64,000 nucleotides of DNA from Alopecurus myosuroides (Eukaryota; Streptophyta; Magnoliopsida; Poales; Poaceae), in contig CM054062.1 in assembly GCA_028641055.1 (NCBI GenBank), forward strand, positions 235,426,376 to 235,490,375, in the 5' to 3' direction. A program made the translations under genes and the position numbers. Shown piece by piece: positions 10,301 through 23,344 of the stretch (positions are counted from its first letter, which is position 1; every line of letters starts with the position of its first letter). Under the pieces are notes generated by a model. That model was not told the origin of the DNA, searched no databases, and saw only the letters and a program-made list of their open reading frames with translations.

Positions 10301-13300
10301 CCAATTTCTTTTTTTACAGAATGTAGCATGGTTACTTTTGGACTCAAAAGGAAACTTAAAATATGAATTTGACCAAACTAAAATTCACAGTGGTACCTCA
10401 ACTAATTCTAAACCATCTCCAAGTTGTAGATCTACATTTGGATGGATAGATTTGAAACGAAAAATGATTTGGCAACAGGTACCAGAAACACCAAAATGAG
10501 CACCATTTTTATTTTACAACTCAGAATGAAGTGAGGCCAATTGCATTGGAAAGCCCTTGAAATTTCCTAACAGGAGCATTTAACCTCGTTTCCAAATTCA
10601 TTGTATTTTTGAAATGGCATGCAATTTGGTAAAACACCAGAGAGCACTTTGGTGATTTTTATAAAATAATTAAAAATGATTTTTGATGCAAACTCAACTG
10701 GATGGTCTTTTATATGTTTAGGGCTATCCAAATCTAGAAGGGTTTAATTTTTAGAGCATCCTAGAAATTTTGGTGGACAGATCTTTGATTTGCTTGTTTC
10801 TGCCATTTTGGCATTTTAGCTATTTAAATTATGTGATTATATTTTTGTGTTACAATATTGTTTTCTAGCATGTATAAGTTGTGTGAACTTGTTTTATAAG
10901 GTTTACTTAGCTATTTTAGCATGTTAGAATGTGTGGACTTGAGTGGAGAAGAAATATGATATTTGTTAGTAGCATATGTTCATCTCTAGTTTATTACTTG
11001 CATATAATTTTTGAATGATTAATTTGTGTGCAAGTGATTGAATTGTTGTGTTGAGATATTAGATTCAGTACCATGTTGGTACTTATATTTGGTTATTATC
11101 ACCTCTGCTAGATTGCATTTGAGTTGGTATAAAAGCATGAGTAGCTTAATCATTACTATGAGAATGGTTATGGAAAAATTCCCTCATGTGTGGAATTTTG
11201 ACATAATCATTTGTGGTTTTGTGACCACATATTTTTGGGTTGTATCCATAGGTCCAGTAGCATTTTGATAAGTTTGTTATGAGTACTTCACCCCTAAAGT
11301 TTTCACTTGTGTGAAAACAATAACATGAGTAGCAGTGCCTTGCTTATTTAAGCACCCTATTATTTTCTACTAGTATTGTTATTGCACTAGGTGCTAGTTT
11401 AGCATTTTATTAATTTTTATCAAATGGACCAGAGGCATTGTGACCTCTTAATGCTTTGATATGATAGTGGAACACCCACTGGTTTCATTGCATTTTTGGT
11501 GGAAACATTATTTCCCCCACACTAGATGTGTTTCTTTTATATATGTTTTGAGTAGATCTTTAAATGCTTTTTAGGCTTATTGCTAGATTAATTCTCATGA
11601 AACTAGTACCATTTAGGTACTGTTATTTTGGTTATAGCACCTCTAGATACTTGGTGCTTGTGTTTGAAATAGATTTAAATAGCAATGCCTAAAGTCTAAA
11701 TTTCATACTAGGATATTCATGTATGCTTTTTGTCTTGTTTTTCCCCTAGGGAAAAATATGAATCTTTGGTGTGGAAACCAGAGGATGGAATGTCCTTGTG
11801 GTATTATTATCTTAGGGTTTTCACCTCTGATAGGTTTCCTCTTAAGTAGCATAAAAGCATGAATAACACTTGGATGACTAGGAATTAATCTCCTCAGATG
11901 TGTAGCATTTTAAGCATAGTTTTTCCTTGTTTCCTAGCTATGCTTTTTATGTTATTTTGTGGAATCCAGTAGCATTTATGGTACTGGTTAGAGGAGTATT
12001 TTTCCTCTGCTAGCTTGCACACTTGTGCATAACATTAGCTAGTGTAGCCTAAAATAGTCTAGTATTTTTCCTAAATTTTCTACTAGTATGAGTAGGAGTT
12101 TTTGGATGCTTGTTTGTTTGTTTTGAGCACTTTTATAAAAGTGACCAGAGGCTTATTAACCTCTTGGTGAGCATATTTGCTAGTGGAACACCCACTGGTA
12201 TGTTTGCCTCATGGTGGAAAAATAGGTTTGACTTGTTGTCATGAGCTTTTTCACCACTTGAGTATTTTAGCAAATTATATGTGCTAGCCATAGAGATTGT
12301 TAGGGAAGTTTTTAGACATAAAAATGTGTTTTATGTGACACCCTACTGTCTAGTAACATGTGCTCTACCCCACTGGTCCATGGTGTTCATAACAAAAAAA
12401 ATCATTGAATTGGCCACACATAAGCACTAGAAAAAAAAGCAGACTTTTCAACTATAGTTTTTATGCCAATTTTTCTTAAGGGAAAAATTGAGAACTTGGG
12501 TGGTACTTCTTGATTGTTTGCTGTATGTATTACTTGTAGCCTTGTTTGTCTTGTTTGGTTCTGAATGTGTGTCCTTTATTCTCTTTTTACGGCGTTAGAA
12601 AACGAAGAGGAAGGAAGTGTCGTGAAGCTCTGTTTCAAGTTCCATTCACTCCAACAACCAGGGACACAAAGAGATACCAGGCAAGCCATCCTGATGCTTG
12701 CTGATACAATACTTATCATTATCTATCATGCATGTTTTACCTCTGAAGTTTTACAAAAACTTGATTATCAAAACTATTTTTGATGTGGAATTTACTACTA
12801 TACTATATTATAGGTTACTATCATGCCAATAGTTAAACTTGGTAATACCAAGCCCATAGACCACCATATGGTATTTATTACCATCCAATATACTAGTCCC
12901 TAAGTGGACACCCTAAAATTGTGATTCTACAAAACAAAGGCTTTACGGAAAAACCCGGAGAAAAGGCGGATCCTTGTTCTCCGGAGGAATGTGGAAGTGG
13001 TCATTTTTGAGAAAGTGGTGTTTTCAAAAATGACACATAACCTAGTCTTCGCCGGACAACCTTTACCGTACTGCCACCCTACCCTAACATGGGCACGGGG
13101 CTTAACTTGAAGTTTGTTCTTGTTAGTGTGTGCTATCTCACTTGCTATAAGGGGCGTCGTACCCTCGAACCGAATGTCGTCAAAACTCCCAATGTTGAGG
13201 CATATAAAGTGTGGGATTAATTTTCCCTCCGGATGCATTCATTGAGGCTCCTGGCTAGGCAGGGTGGGACTTGATGCCGGGGAGAACAACCTCAATCGAG

Positions 13301-14828
13301 AGATAGGCATATTCTAGCTTGAACATAGTGGATGGTTATGATCATATACCTGATGTTTACATACTGTTGTTACAGTCCGTGATTGTTCACGGGAGGTGTA
13401 CTGGATCTGGTGGATGTGTACACCTCTGCAGAGTACAACTTTTTCGAAGAAGCCGCGTCCTCGGATATGGACAGTTGAATGGCCATGTAGCTAGCATTGT
13501 GTCAATGTTTTCAAAAGAGAAAGTTTTTGAAAAGGAATTGTATTTGTGAAATACTGGAAATATTGAACTTGTGAAGTTCGGAAAGGAATGGAAACTTATA
13601 TCGTGGAGGTATCGTCGATGATGAAAAGCCAGATGCTGATATACAAAACAAAACGTTTTGCAAAGAAAACCTTTTCTACTCTAAGCAAGAATTCTGGAAA
13701 CTGGTTCCAAGAAGTTTTGCAAAGAGAAAATATTCTTTAACAAAACTTTACAAAACCTCTTGTACATGTGATATCTACAAGAGAAATAAAACTATATTAT
13801 TTTCTTCTGAAGTATATTCTTCAACGAAGATACAGATTAACCTGACTGCAACGGTGGTGTCATCATATATGAACACCATTGATAGTGAACCCTATTTATA
13901 GCCTACCGATTCCACCATATAAGCATATTTGCATGTTGGTAAGTGATATGATGGATGTCTTGCTGAGTACATTCAAATGTACTCATTATGGTTTCGCCCC
14001 TGGTATCTACTTATCAGATTTTGAGAAGGAACCTCCGAAGGAGATCTATGAAGAGAAGTACGGAGTTGACGGCTTTGCGAACTAGGATCGTCTCCGGGTC
14101 AGCAGCCTGTAGGTTAAGGCGTGACTTGGGCTCAACTACGTTGTGTTTTAATTGTCTTCCGCTGTGTTTGTTAAATTGCCTGCCCTTTTGGCAGTTGTGT
14201 TAAACTTGATCATGTGATCATTTGTGTAATACCTTTATGTATTCGTGTAATGGATGATGTATTTCTGTGTGCCAACAGTGTATGTTGTTCACGACTGATC
14301 TTTCTGGGATCGTGAATGTATGCATACGTAGGGTTTCAGACTGCCGGTCTGGGGTCCTTACAGATTGGGTCTCACCCGTGCACGGGTACCGATCCCAGCC
14401 CCCGCTCACGAGGTGTCCTCGAGAAGAAGTAACAGATGCGTGCTCCCGAAGAAAGGAAAAAAGGGGCTTGCTAAGAGACAAGTGCAGTTAGCAAAAAGGA
14501 TCTTTACTGCTAGGGTGAGGTTCTACATTACACGCTTGGGGATGTCATGACCCTGCGGTCCCCCAAGAAGCACTTGACGCCCCGTGCGGACACGAGAGTC
14601 CCATCGTCATGGGGCTGAGACTCGCGCGAGCTCAGGTGCAAAGATTTGCCATGCGGCTTCCCACTTTTGTGGGTAGAGGCTCTCGCGGCCAGGCGGCCGC
14701 CTGGTGAGCCGCCCCCTGAGACCCTCACAAAGAGAGGTCCTGGCGTTGTTTTTACCGTGGCGTCACGGGATCCCCTCGAGGGTGCTCCACCACGGCCTAG
14801 GAGAGGCACATGGAGCGAGCAAGAACTA

Positions 14829-16107
14829 AGGGTAGAACTTCCGCAGATGTTGGATGTTCCACAGATTTGGCATAGGCGTGCCGTCTTCTGTCTCAAGTCG
14901 TGCCGCACCAGGTCTCGCGACGTGCGTTACCCGGTACGGCCCCTCCCACATGGGAGAGAGCTTGTGTAAGCCCTCTCGGGAGTGAATCCTCCTCAGGACC
15001 AGGTCGCCCACCTCTAGTGTGCGTGACCTGATGGTGTTGCTGTGGTAGCGCCGGAGGCCTTGCTGGTATCGACCGGCGTGGGTGGCGGCTCGGGTTCTCG
15101 CCTCCTCGAGAAGCAGCAAGTCCTCGGTGTGGAGTTCACCCTGCCTGTCCTCATTGAAGGCCATGGCTCAGGGAGATCCAAGCTTGAGTTTGGCGGGGAG
15201 AACGGCCTCGACCCCATAGAATAGGGAGAAAGGCGTTACCCCCGTGGGTTGGTTGCGGTGGTGCGGATTGAGCACGGGACCGACGGGAGCTTGTCGATCC
15301 ACTTATTCCCATGGTCCTTGAGCTTGTTGAAGCTTCACGTCTTGAGGCCCTTGAGGACCTCGGCGTTGGCGCGCTCCGCCTGGCCGTTGTTGCGCAGTGC
15401 GCAACGGAGGCGTAGCAGATGTTGGTGCCCAGGTTGGCGCAGTAGTACTTGAAGAGGCCGCTTGTGAATTGCGCGTCGTTGTCGGTGATGATGTGATTGG
15501 GTATGCCAAAGCGGCAGACCAATCCCTTGATGAACTTCACCGCCGTCCTTGCTGGGATGTCCCGGACAACTTCTATCTCCGCCCACTTGGTGAATTTGTC
15601 GATGGCGACATAGAGGTAGCGGTAGCCCCATAGCGCCCGAGGGAAAGGTCCCAGGATGTCCAGCCCCCACACCGCAAGAGGCCACGAGAGGGGAATGTTC
15701 TGGAGTCCTCTCGCGGGCTGGTGTGTCTGCTTGGCAGGAAACTGGCATGCCCCACAAGCCTTGACTAGCCGTGGGCTAGTAGAAGCCGTACCTGAAGGCC
15801 TTGCTGACGAGGGTTCGCGACAAAGAGAGTTGACCGTAGTCACCATGGTGGATGTCCTTGAGGAGCTCCACGTTGTTGTCCAGAGGAACTCACAGCAGTG
15901 CCACGCCATTGGGGAGTCTTCAGTATAGCTTGGAGTTGATGACGCGGTACATCTTGGCTCGGCGGGCGACCTGTTCGGCCTCTGTTTCGTCCTCGGGGAG
16001 GTCAACCTTCTGGAGGTAGTTGATGATGCTCTTGTTCCAGCATGCTTCCTTGTGAGTGAAGGCAAGCACCAGGCGGTTTCTCGAGGGAATCCCACAGTCC
16101 GGTGCAC
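14829..16107 (-). pseudogene. pol: Integrase pseudogene of F1
   Basis: Integrase joins the cDNA to target DNA. Read leftwards, it shows the core start WGLDILGPF, the second acidic site ITDNDAQF (the usual Gly after TDN is Asp here), then a frameshift after SVAH. The third acidic site, QAERANAE, lies in another frame (15335-15757). A third frame (14829-15164) carries the C-terminal part ending HLRKFYP and stop TAA. The N-terminal zinc region (about 15790-16107) is scrambled by shifts, although a CGACQ remnant persists. At least two frameshifts and a TGA near 15335 rule out function. Confidence 0.85.
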
Positions 16108-16231
16108 CTTGGGAGGGAGCGGATGGGAGCTCCTCCTCGAGGCGCTGGTGGCCTTCTGGCTCCTCGTCGTCGACTAGAGGTATGATGGATGGCTTGGCGA
16201 GCCTTTCTTCAAAGACACATGGGTCATGTGC

Positions 16232-16909
16232 TCAATTTCTCGACGCTCTCTTGGAGAGGTCGTCAGCTTCTTTGTTGTTCCCATGAGGGATATGCAGCAA
16301 CTCCATGACGAGGAAGCGCTTCTCGAGCTTGCGAACCTCCTCGAGGTACAGAGCCATGTGCTTGTCCTTGGCGACGTAGCTTTTGTTGGAGAAGTTTACC
16401 AAGAGTTGGGAGTCTCCCTTGATGACGAGGCACTTGACATCCAGGGTTGTGGAGGCCCTAATGCCGGCGAGGAGGCCCTCGTATTCGGCGATGTTGTTGG
16501 AGACTTTGGCCTTGTGGACAAAATGGAGCTGGACGAAGTAGTAGAGCTTGTCGCCGGTTGGGGACGTAAGCAAGACGCCATCCCCAGAGCCATTGGAGGA
16601 GAACGCATCGTCGAAGTGCATGGTCCATTCGCCGGGAGCCAGCTTGCTGGGGATAGCTGTCTCCTCTTCGAGGTCTTCCTCTGGTGGTGGGTTGGTCCAC
16701 TCTGCGTTGAACTCCGCCAGGACTCCTCCCACTATTGTCTTGGTCATGAGGAACTGGAGCTTCAGGTGTTGGAGCTCGACAGCCCACTCGGCAACATGCC
16801 CTGTGGCGTAGGAATTTTGAAGGATTTGCTCGAGAGGGAAGGTGGACACCATGGTGATGGGGTGTCCCTCGAAGTAATGGTGAATCTTCCTCGAGGCTAC
16901 AAGGAGCAC
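16232..16909 (-). pseudogene. pol: Archaeal-type RNase H domain of F1
   Basis: A second RNase H placed between RT and integrase, a hallmark of Tat-lineage gypsy elements. The four acidic positions are visible: FDDAF, AEYEGL, KGDSQL and EADDLS. It is in the same minus-strand frame as the RT segment, so the stop and linker between them are later lesions. As an isolated open stretch of 225 residues it is the best preserved part of F1. Confidence 0.85.
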
Positions 16910-17044
16910 GTACAGGAGCTTCTACTGCACATGGTACCTCTCGTGGGCATCTCAAAGCACGGTGCTAACAAAGTAGACAGGGTGTTCGACGAGAGCGACT
17001 GGAGGGGTACCGACAGTGAGTTGTCCTGACGCATTGGGGCTCTC

Positions 17045-18379
17045 CTAAGGCTGCAGGAGGGTATTCTCCTTGTGGAGGTCTTGCCGTGCAACGGAATCCT
17101 CTCGGGGAGAAGCGCGCGTGGGCTCCAGGTCGGGCAGGGCCGCTCTTTTCTTGCTAGCTAGCCTTTCAGCTACGAGAGCAACGCTGACTATCTGAGGAGT
17201 GGACACAAGGTAAAGACGCAGTGGCTCCCGTGGTCGCGGTGCGAAGAGTATAGAAGGGCTTGCCATATACCTTTTGAGCTTCTCAAATGTAGCGGCTGCC
17301 TGAGCAGTCCATTTGAATGGACCTGAATGCTTCAGGAGTTTAAAGAATGGGAGAGCCTTGTCGCCGAACCTGGAGATGAAGCGTCCCAACGTCGCCACGC
17401 ATCCCGCGAGGCTTTGCATATCCTTCATTCGTCGTGGCGGTTTAATTTCTTCAATGACCCAAATCTTGTCGAGGTTGGCCTCGATGCCCCGATGGGACAC
17501 CAGGAAGCCCAACAGCTTCCCTGCCGCAACCCCCACGCATTTGTCGGGGTTGAGCATGATGTTGACACTTCGGATGTTCTGGAACGTCTCCGCGAGGTCG
17601 TCGATGAGCGGGCACTCTTCGCGAGTCTTGACAATGATGTCGTCGATGTAGGCCTCCGTGTTATTCCCTATCAGCGTCCCTAGGGCGATACGCATGATCC
17701 GCTGGAATTTGGCCACTGCGTTCTTCAGGCCGAAGGGCATGCAAACATAGCAAAACACCCCGCAAGGTGTCATGAAGGCGGTCTTCTCTTCGTCCTCCTT
17801 GGCCATGTTGATCTCATGATAGCCTGAGAAGGCGTCCAGGAAACAGAGGAGGTCACACCCGATGGTGGAGTCCACTATTTGATCGATCCTTGAGAGAGGA
17901 TACGTATCCTTGGGGCAGGCCTTGTTGAGGTTGGTGAAGTCCACGCAGAGCCATCCTCCGCCTGTGTGCTTGGAGACCACGACGGGTTTGGAGATCCACT
18001 CGGTGTGGATAATCTCGCGGATGATCTTGGCGTCCAAAAGCTTCTCCACTTCCTGAATGATGACTTCCTGCTTCTCCGTGTCCTGGCGACGAGCCTTTTG
18101 CTTGTCCGGGCGTGCGCCCGGGCACACCGCCAGATGGTGCTCGATCACCTCCCTTGGTACACCGGGCATATCGGACGTTGTTCGTGCGAACATGTACGTG
18201 TTTGCCCGAAGGAAGGCGACGAGCGCGCTTTCCTATTTGGGAGGCAAACCGGCTCCAATGGTGAGTGAGGGCCCTGTACTGTCGGGGTTCATGGAGACCT
18301 TCTTCGTAGCCGCCCTCTCGTGAGAGAAAAACTGCTTCTTCTTTGGAGGCTCGAAAGTTGATGGTGCAGATCTTGCACT
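17045..18379 (-). pseudogene. pol: Reverse transcriptase and degenerate RNase H of F1
   Basis: The open part is 17045-18193. It has the RT words FLDAFSGYH, MPFGLKN and catalytic YIDD, then a first RNase H start (LRLYLVS) without the usual catalytic Asp. One residue is missing in the NPDKCV region and the end is frameshifted. Upstream, 18194-18379 continues the protease-RT linker in frame after one TAG stop near 18240. The protease itself is absent because the Athila LTR joins at 18380. Confidence 0.88.
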
Positions 18380-19925
18380 TGTTGGGAGACCCCAAGAGGA
18401 AGGTATGAAGAGAACATCAGCAAGTTTTCCCTCAGAAAGAAATCACTTCCGAAGTTGATGCAGCTGAGGTGGCAGGGCGCACTACCGCTTCAGAAGCAAC
18501 GTGGAACCTACACAACACAATCAAATCACTTTGCCCCAACGAAGCAGTGAGGTTGTCAATCTCGCGGGTTTTGCTGAACACAAAGAGGTTAAACTTACCG
18601 TGTGGAAAATAATATTTGTTTTTTGCAGTAGATGAAAGAGAACATTGAAAACAGTAGTAAAAGAGTAGCAACAGTATGAAAATAGAGATTGTAGTGGTTG
18701 TATTATCAATATGAGGAAAAAGGACCGGGGTCCACAGTTCATTAGAGGTGTCTCTGCCAAGATAGCTAGATAGCATGTGTGGTAAACAAATTACAGCTGG
18801 GCAATCGAAAGATATAAAGGCTGCACCATTGTGCATATGCATGACATGATGATTACTATGTGATTCATGCGGGCATTACAGCAAGACTCATAAAACCGTT
18901 CTCCAACTGCATCTATGACTAACAATCCACCCTCATAATGGCATCCGAGCAATCCTTGGGTATTAAGTTGCAAGTAACAGATAATCGCATTAAGCAAAGT
19001 GTGTAATGTAAACAATGTAAACATTGTTGTTTTCCATGTTTCTGTCACTCGAGCATAGATGCAAAGGAGGCATGAACCCACTATCGAGCATAAATACTCC
19101 CTCTTGGAGTCACTAGCATCGACTTGGCCAGGGCATCTACTAACAACGGAGAGCATCCAAGATCATAAATAACATACACATGAAGATAACATGATATTGA
19201 TAATCAAGAGACATAGCATTCAATATTCATCAGATCCCAACAAACACAACATGTAGCATTACAATAAGATGATCTTGATCATGTAGGGCAGCTCACAAGA
19301 TCTAAACATGAGGCATAAAGAGGAGAGAACAACCATCTAGCTACTGTTATGGACTCGTAGTCCAAGGATGAACTACTCACGCATCATTCCGGAGGTGGGC
19401 ATGGTGGTGTAGAGCCCTCCGGTGATGATTTCCCCTCCCGGTAGGGTGCCTGGGAGAACTCTAGAACCCTCCTGAACTCGGGTTGACGATAACGGCGGCC
19501 TCGGGTGTTTTTCGAGGAAAAAGGTGGATCGTTTTAGGGTTGACCTTCCAAGGGGAATAAATAGGTGAAAGGGAAACGTCGGTGGGTGGCCAGGGGGCCC
19601 ACTCCACCCCATGGTGTGGCCAGGGGCACGTCGCCCTATGGTGTGGGGCCCTTGTGTGCCCCTCCGGGTCTCCTCCGGACTCCGTGGATCCTCCGGGAAT
19701 TCTAATACTTTTGGGCTTCAAATCATCCAATTCCGAGAATATTTCCAGAACGACTTTTCTGAAACTAAAAACAACAGAAAAAAGGAACTGGCTGTGTGGC
19801 ATCTTGTCAATAGGTTAGTCCCAGAAAATCGATAAAAATGACATAAAGTGTATAGCGAACATGTAGAAAATTACATGAAAACAACATGGAACATGAGAAA
19901 TTATGGATACGTTTATGACGTATCA
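18380..19925 (-). repeat. LTR1: Athila-type LTR (3' LTR by orientation)
   Basis: An LTR of about 1.55 kb on the minus strand. At its high-coordinate end the minus strand reads TGATACGTC after a purine tract AAGCTTGGGGAT, the usual Athila arrangement. The low-coordinate end at 18380 (TGTTGGGAGACC) abuts F1 pol; a few terminal bases may be missing there. A TATA-like word is at 19555-19563. LTR1 is only distantly similar to LTR2 at 47735-57471, so the two do not belong to one simple insertion. Confidence 0.8.
19555..19563 (-). promoter_or_regulatory. TATA-like word in LTR1
   Basis: The minus strand reads CTATTTATT, upstream in transcription order of a GC-richer leader. It is the only reasonable TATA candidate in this LTR. 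Confidence 0.4.
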
Positions 19926-20774
19926 ACATCCCCAAGCTTAGTTCCTACTCGTCCTCGAGTAGGTAAACGCCAAAACAAGTAATTTTTTAGGTGACATGCT
20001 ACCAACATAAACTTGATCTTCTAAACTGTAAAAGCATAAGTATAGCTGAGATCATAGTACTTTAAACACAAGCATGATAGCTATAATTTTAATAATGAAA
20101 CATAGAATTCAATTTGCATCATGAAAAGTAACACAAATAAAAGATCATGAATAATAATGCATTTGAAAGATATACGTTTGTTTATAGCATCAAGAAAACA
20201 TACCAAAGTGATATTTCTCTTCTCCTTAAGAGTGGGGCAAAACATAAATGCCAAGACACCTTCAAAATTTAAGAGTATGACTAGAACAAATAATTTGAGA
20301 GCAAATAATAACACAAGAATAAATTAATAATGTTTCTGGGCAAATGCACATTAAACTCAGAATGGCAACTATGCTCTCTCAACTGTGCATAAAGTTAGAA
20401 GATGGAGAATCAACATAAAAGTAAATGAAAGGCCCTTCACAGAGGGAAGCAGGGATCACTCATGGGCTAGAGCTTTTTATTTTATTAAACAGAGCTATTG
20501 AAACCAAAAAAAATTAGAGAGGTGTGTATGCTTATGTCAACGAATGGTAAACAGAACATACAGTACGTCACAAGAGCAGCTCCCATTGAAGGACGTAACT
20601 GGGGTCAGAAGGTCATCCCTGTTTCTCTTTTGTTTACACAATTATGCTTTGACTGGTAAATCAAGGGCAAAAATAGTGAAGAGAATTTTATAGTAACCAA
20701 TTTTGGGTCTGGGCACCCCACTGCCAGCCCTTCTATCATTTGGATAAGAGGATGAAGCCACTAGTCTAGGGTGT
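19926..20774 (-). other. Athila interior next to LTR1 (non-coding)
   Basis: It begins with the purine tract AAGCTTGGGGAT (minus strand, 19927-19940). The rest is AT-rich with no coding signal. It resembles 57472-58360; for example, the segments starting GGCCCTTC at about 20431 and 57955 align well, so both are the 3' non-coding part of related Athila elements. LARD2 interrupts it, and the text resumes at 44499. Confidence 0.8.
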
Positions 20775-20779
20775 GAAAT
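20775..20779. repeat. Target site duplication of LARD2, left
   Basis: GAAAT, repeated at 44494-44498 directly after the other end of LARD2. Confidence 0.92.
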
Positions 20780-21479
20780 TGTCACGACCCCGGACCCAGA
20801 GATATACATATTGTTATGTGCTCCTAGACATGGACCCACAAGGGCTTCAGGGTTACCAGCCCCGGCCGCAACAAACAACGGCAGGCAGACCAGATTCATC
20901 GGCACGCCGGCCGGATCACCATGGTACTACTACTCCTTGTGTCCACGCTAGTCATAACCAACTATGCATATCAAAGCGTCCACGAATCGAACGAAACTGA
21001 AGGAACGAAACCAAAGCTATACAGAGATGCTATGTGTCCAGAAAGTGCAACAACAATCGAGGGTTACCAAGCCCCAGGCCGAATCACATCAGCAGGCGGG
21101 CTCAGACATGGATCATCGGCTCCACAACCCCTCGGTTGCGATAACTATGCAGGCATAGCCAAAACTGTATAACAATAAGTTCGAAACCAACAACCGATCA
21201 AAGCAGCACTCTAGACAAAGAAGCTTTATTAAACATGTGTTACTAGAGTAGCTGTACAAGCATAGGTCACATGACCCAACATTACGTCAGACAACGGAAG
21301 GCAAAATATGTTGCTAATCAACAAGAACCAAAAAGGCCTAAGAGGCCGCAACATAAGGCGACGTCTCAGCCCATAGATTCCAGGCTGCTACCTCGGAAAC
21401 CCAAACTACTCGTCGATGTCCACGTCGGAAACACCACCACTGGAAGGGGAACTTCACCTGAATCAAAATTAAGCAAACC

Positions 21480-21498
21480 TGAGTACAGGAGGTACTCA
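21480..21498 (-). other. GAGTAC/GTACTC stem-loop in LARD2 LTR
   Basis: TGAGTAC, loop AGGAG, GTACTCA. The other LTR has the same stem at 41638-41656 with loop GGGAG, so the stem is kept while the loop varies. It is comparable to the LARD1 stem at 4241-4262. Confidence 0.7.
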
Positions 21499-23344
21499 AC
21501 AAGACTTAATTAACCTATTATATATCTGTTGGTTTCATAAAGGGTTTTATGAAGGTTGATTTGCGTAAACCATCTTTATTTTGGAAATCGAGGAGGAATA
21601 GCACGTCTCATAGAAGGTTTTCAAAACAGATGAGAAACTCACTACTGTAATCACATCTTTTCAATCCAGAAACATCAATTCCTAGCATCTCACATGCTAC
21701 GAGGATCACCCCTCTCGGCATCTCCGAGAAGGCACCCTTCAAACATTGACACCATGCTTTGTCAACATATTTTACGTCACGTTCAAGTTGTCTATGGTCT
21801 TTGCATTCACCAAGTCGTCCTTAACCGTAGACACGACTTTTCGAAAAGATTTATCCCTGCAGGGGGTACACTTTACCCACACGTACCATCCGACTCTTAG
21901 CGCCACATGTACGCACTTCCGTGGAACGCGTCAGAGGGTGTCTGGCCACGACCTTTACCTTACCCGAACCTATCCATGAGTCAACCCAAGACAGGGCCAC
22001 CCCTTCAACACGGAGTTGGCCATCCTCCTGACGGGCCCAGTCTCTGTGAGGCGGGGTCAAGATCCGTGTACGTCCATCACTTGGCCCCGGTCACGCCCTA
22101 GCGGAGCATTATGTTTTCAAAACCGTTTAAAAGGTTTTATTTGTGTTGCCGAATGGAAATCTCAAACTACGTGACTCATGGATCTGGCCAAACAAGTTAG
22201 TTTGTCGAGCGCGGTTACTTAGACCCCGCGTGTGGTTGCACGCTCAATCTTGGCTTCCGCTCGAGACCGTAATCCTAGGGTTGGAGAGTATAGGACGAAC
22301 AACCACTTCCCAAGTGGCCTCCCATACCAGCCTTAGTCAAGTTATCCACACAATGCTCATCTCACCACGTCATCATATCATACTAGGTCATCGCAGCTCT
22401 GATTCATCAACCGGATGGGGCAAAGGTAACAAACATGTATGACTAAGCGAAGCAGATATGAGGCTCTGGTGATGCGCACAAGCAAATCTATGGCGGCTAG
22501 GAGCAGTGGATCAGGATATTGAGGCAATGCAGTATATAGGTGAACTATATCTACTAGCATCAAATACTTTGGAATCGAATGAAAAGTACGAGATTCAAAT
22601 TCTGTTCGAAAGCATATATGAGAAGATAAGAGGTTATGCTTGCCTTGGTTATAAGAAAACCAGATAGAGGCTTCTGGAATAAGTGCTTGACTTGTCGGTT
22701 AAGATCAAGTATTCGTCATGGGACTGCTGGCCTTCTCTTCGGAGTCACGTTCTACCGAGGGGGAACAAACACCGAAACAAGAAGAACAACAATCAACACA
22801 TGGCATCGATGCAATGTGCAATATATATACATGAGCAAATTAATGCACTTAAATTAATCCCTAAACATGTTTGATGGGTTGCTAGGGTTCGTATGTTAGT
22901 TAGGCATTTTTATTGAATTTATCCCGAAATAGACCCCGGAGGGCAATTCGGGTGATTCTAAAAATGGGTGCAATTTTAAAAGCTCAAATGTTTTAAAAAC
23001 ATCATAAACATGTTGCATTTGTCATTTTGAGCATTTTGGTATATAACTTTTAATTTTCTAATTTTATTGAATAAAAACTTATTTTCTCTATTTTAAAGGA
23101 ATCAAAAAACATTAAATAATGGTCATTTTTGAACGTTGTCAAACTTGTATGAAAATGACATAGACAGGTAGGTTATATTTTTCTGAACATTCTCAATTTT
23201 TTTTCTGATTAATATTTTAATAGTTATTCAATTTACAAAATTCACCATTTTCTGGAATTTCTGGAATTACTCAAAAGGGGAGTTTATGACATCATCGTGA
23301 TGTCACTGTGACATCACACGGAGACAACCTTCTTTGTTGATCAT

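Larger units (their letters stand above)
1..14362 (+). mobile_element. LARD1: non-autonomous long-LTR gypsy-type element, left end outside window
   Basis: Positions 1-4639 and 9739-14362 are near-identical direct repeats, which I read as the two LTRs. The complete right LTR runs 8256-14362 (6107 bp, TG...CA). The left LTR has lost about its first 1.48 kb to the window edge. Between them, 4640-8255 carries an initiator-Met primer site at the left and a purine tract at the right, but no recognisable gag or pol. Very long LTRs around a non-coding interior of about 3.6 kb match the published description of large retrotransposon derivatives (LARDs, for example Sukkula of Triticeae); the family name is not proven. 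By eye I count roughly 18 substitutions plus a few indels in 4.6 kb, so the insertion is young. Its target site duplication cannot be tested because the left flank is missing. Confidence 0.9.
8256..14362 (+). repeat. 3' LTR of LARD1, complete (6107 bp)
   Basis: It starts TGTCACATCCC and ends CCTTACA. The first 1.48 kb (8256-9738) is AT-rich and seen only here. It holds a 25-bp tandem duplication at 8412-8436 and 8441-8465. A promoter-like segment follows at about 9540-9620, then the GC-rich leader, then the hairpin array. The five bases after the LTR are GATTG, the expected right-hand target duplication. LTRs of 4-6 kb are unusually long; most plant LTRs are 0.3-2 kb. Confidence 0.92.
14363..18379 (-). 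mobile_element. F1: Tat-lineage gypsy fragment, pol region only
   Basis: Minus-strand remains of a gypsy pol in the order RT, archaeal-type RNase H, integrase. LARD1 cuts it on the left at 14363 and an Athila LTR on the right at 18380. The second RNase H between RT and integrase, and an integrase end HLRKFYP without a chromodomain, are typical of the Tat lineage. 14363-14825 is its 3' untranslated part. Several frameshifts and stops make it dead. It may be the 3' half of the same element as F2 (58618-60358), which has the same orientation and supplies gag and the 5' LTR. Confidence 0.85.

Noticed and set aside
14646..18323. Many plus-strand frames opposite F1
   Set aside because: They lie over recognisable minus-strand RT, RNase H and integrase and have only GC-driven composition.
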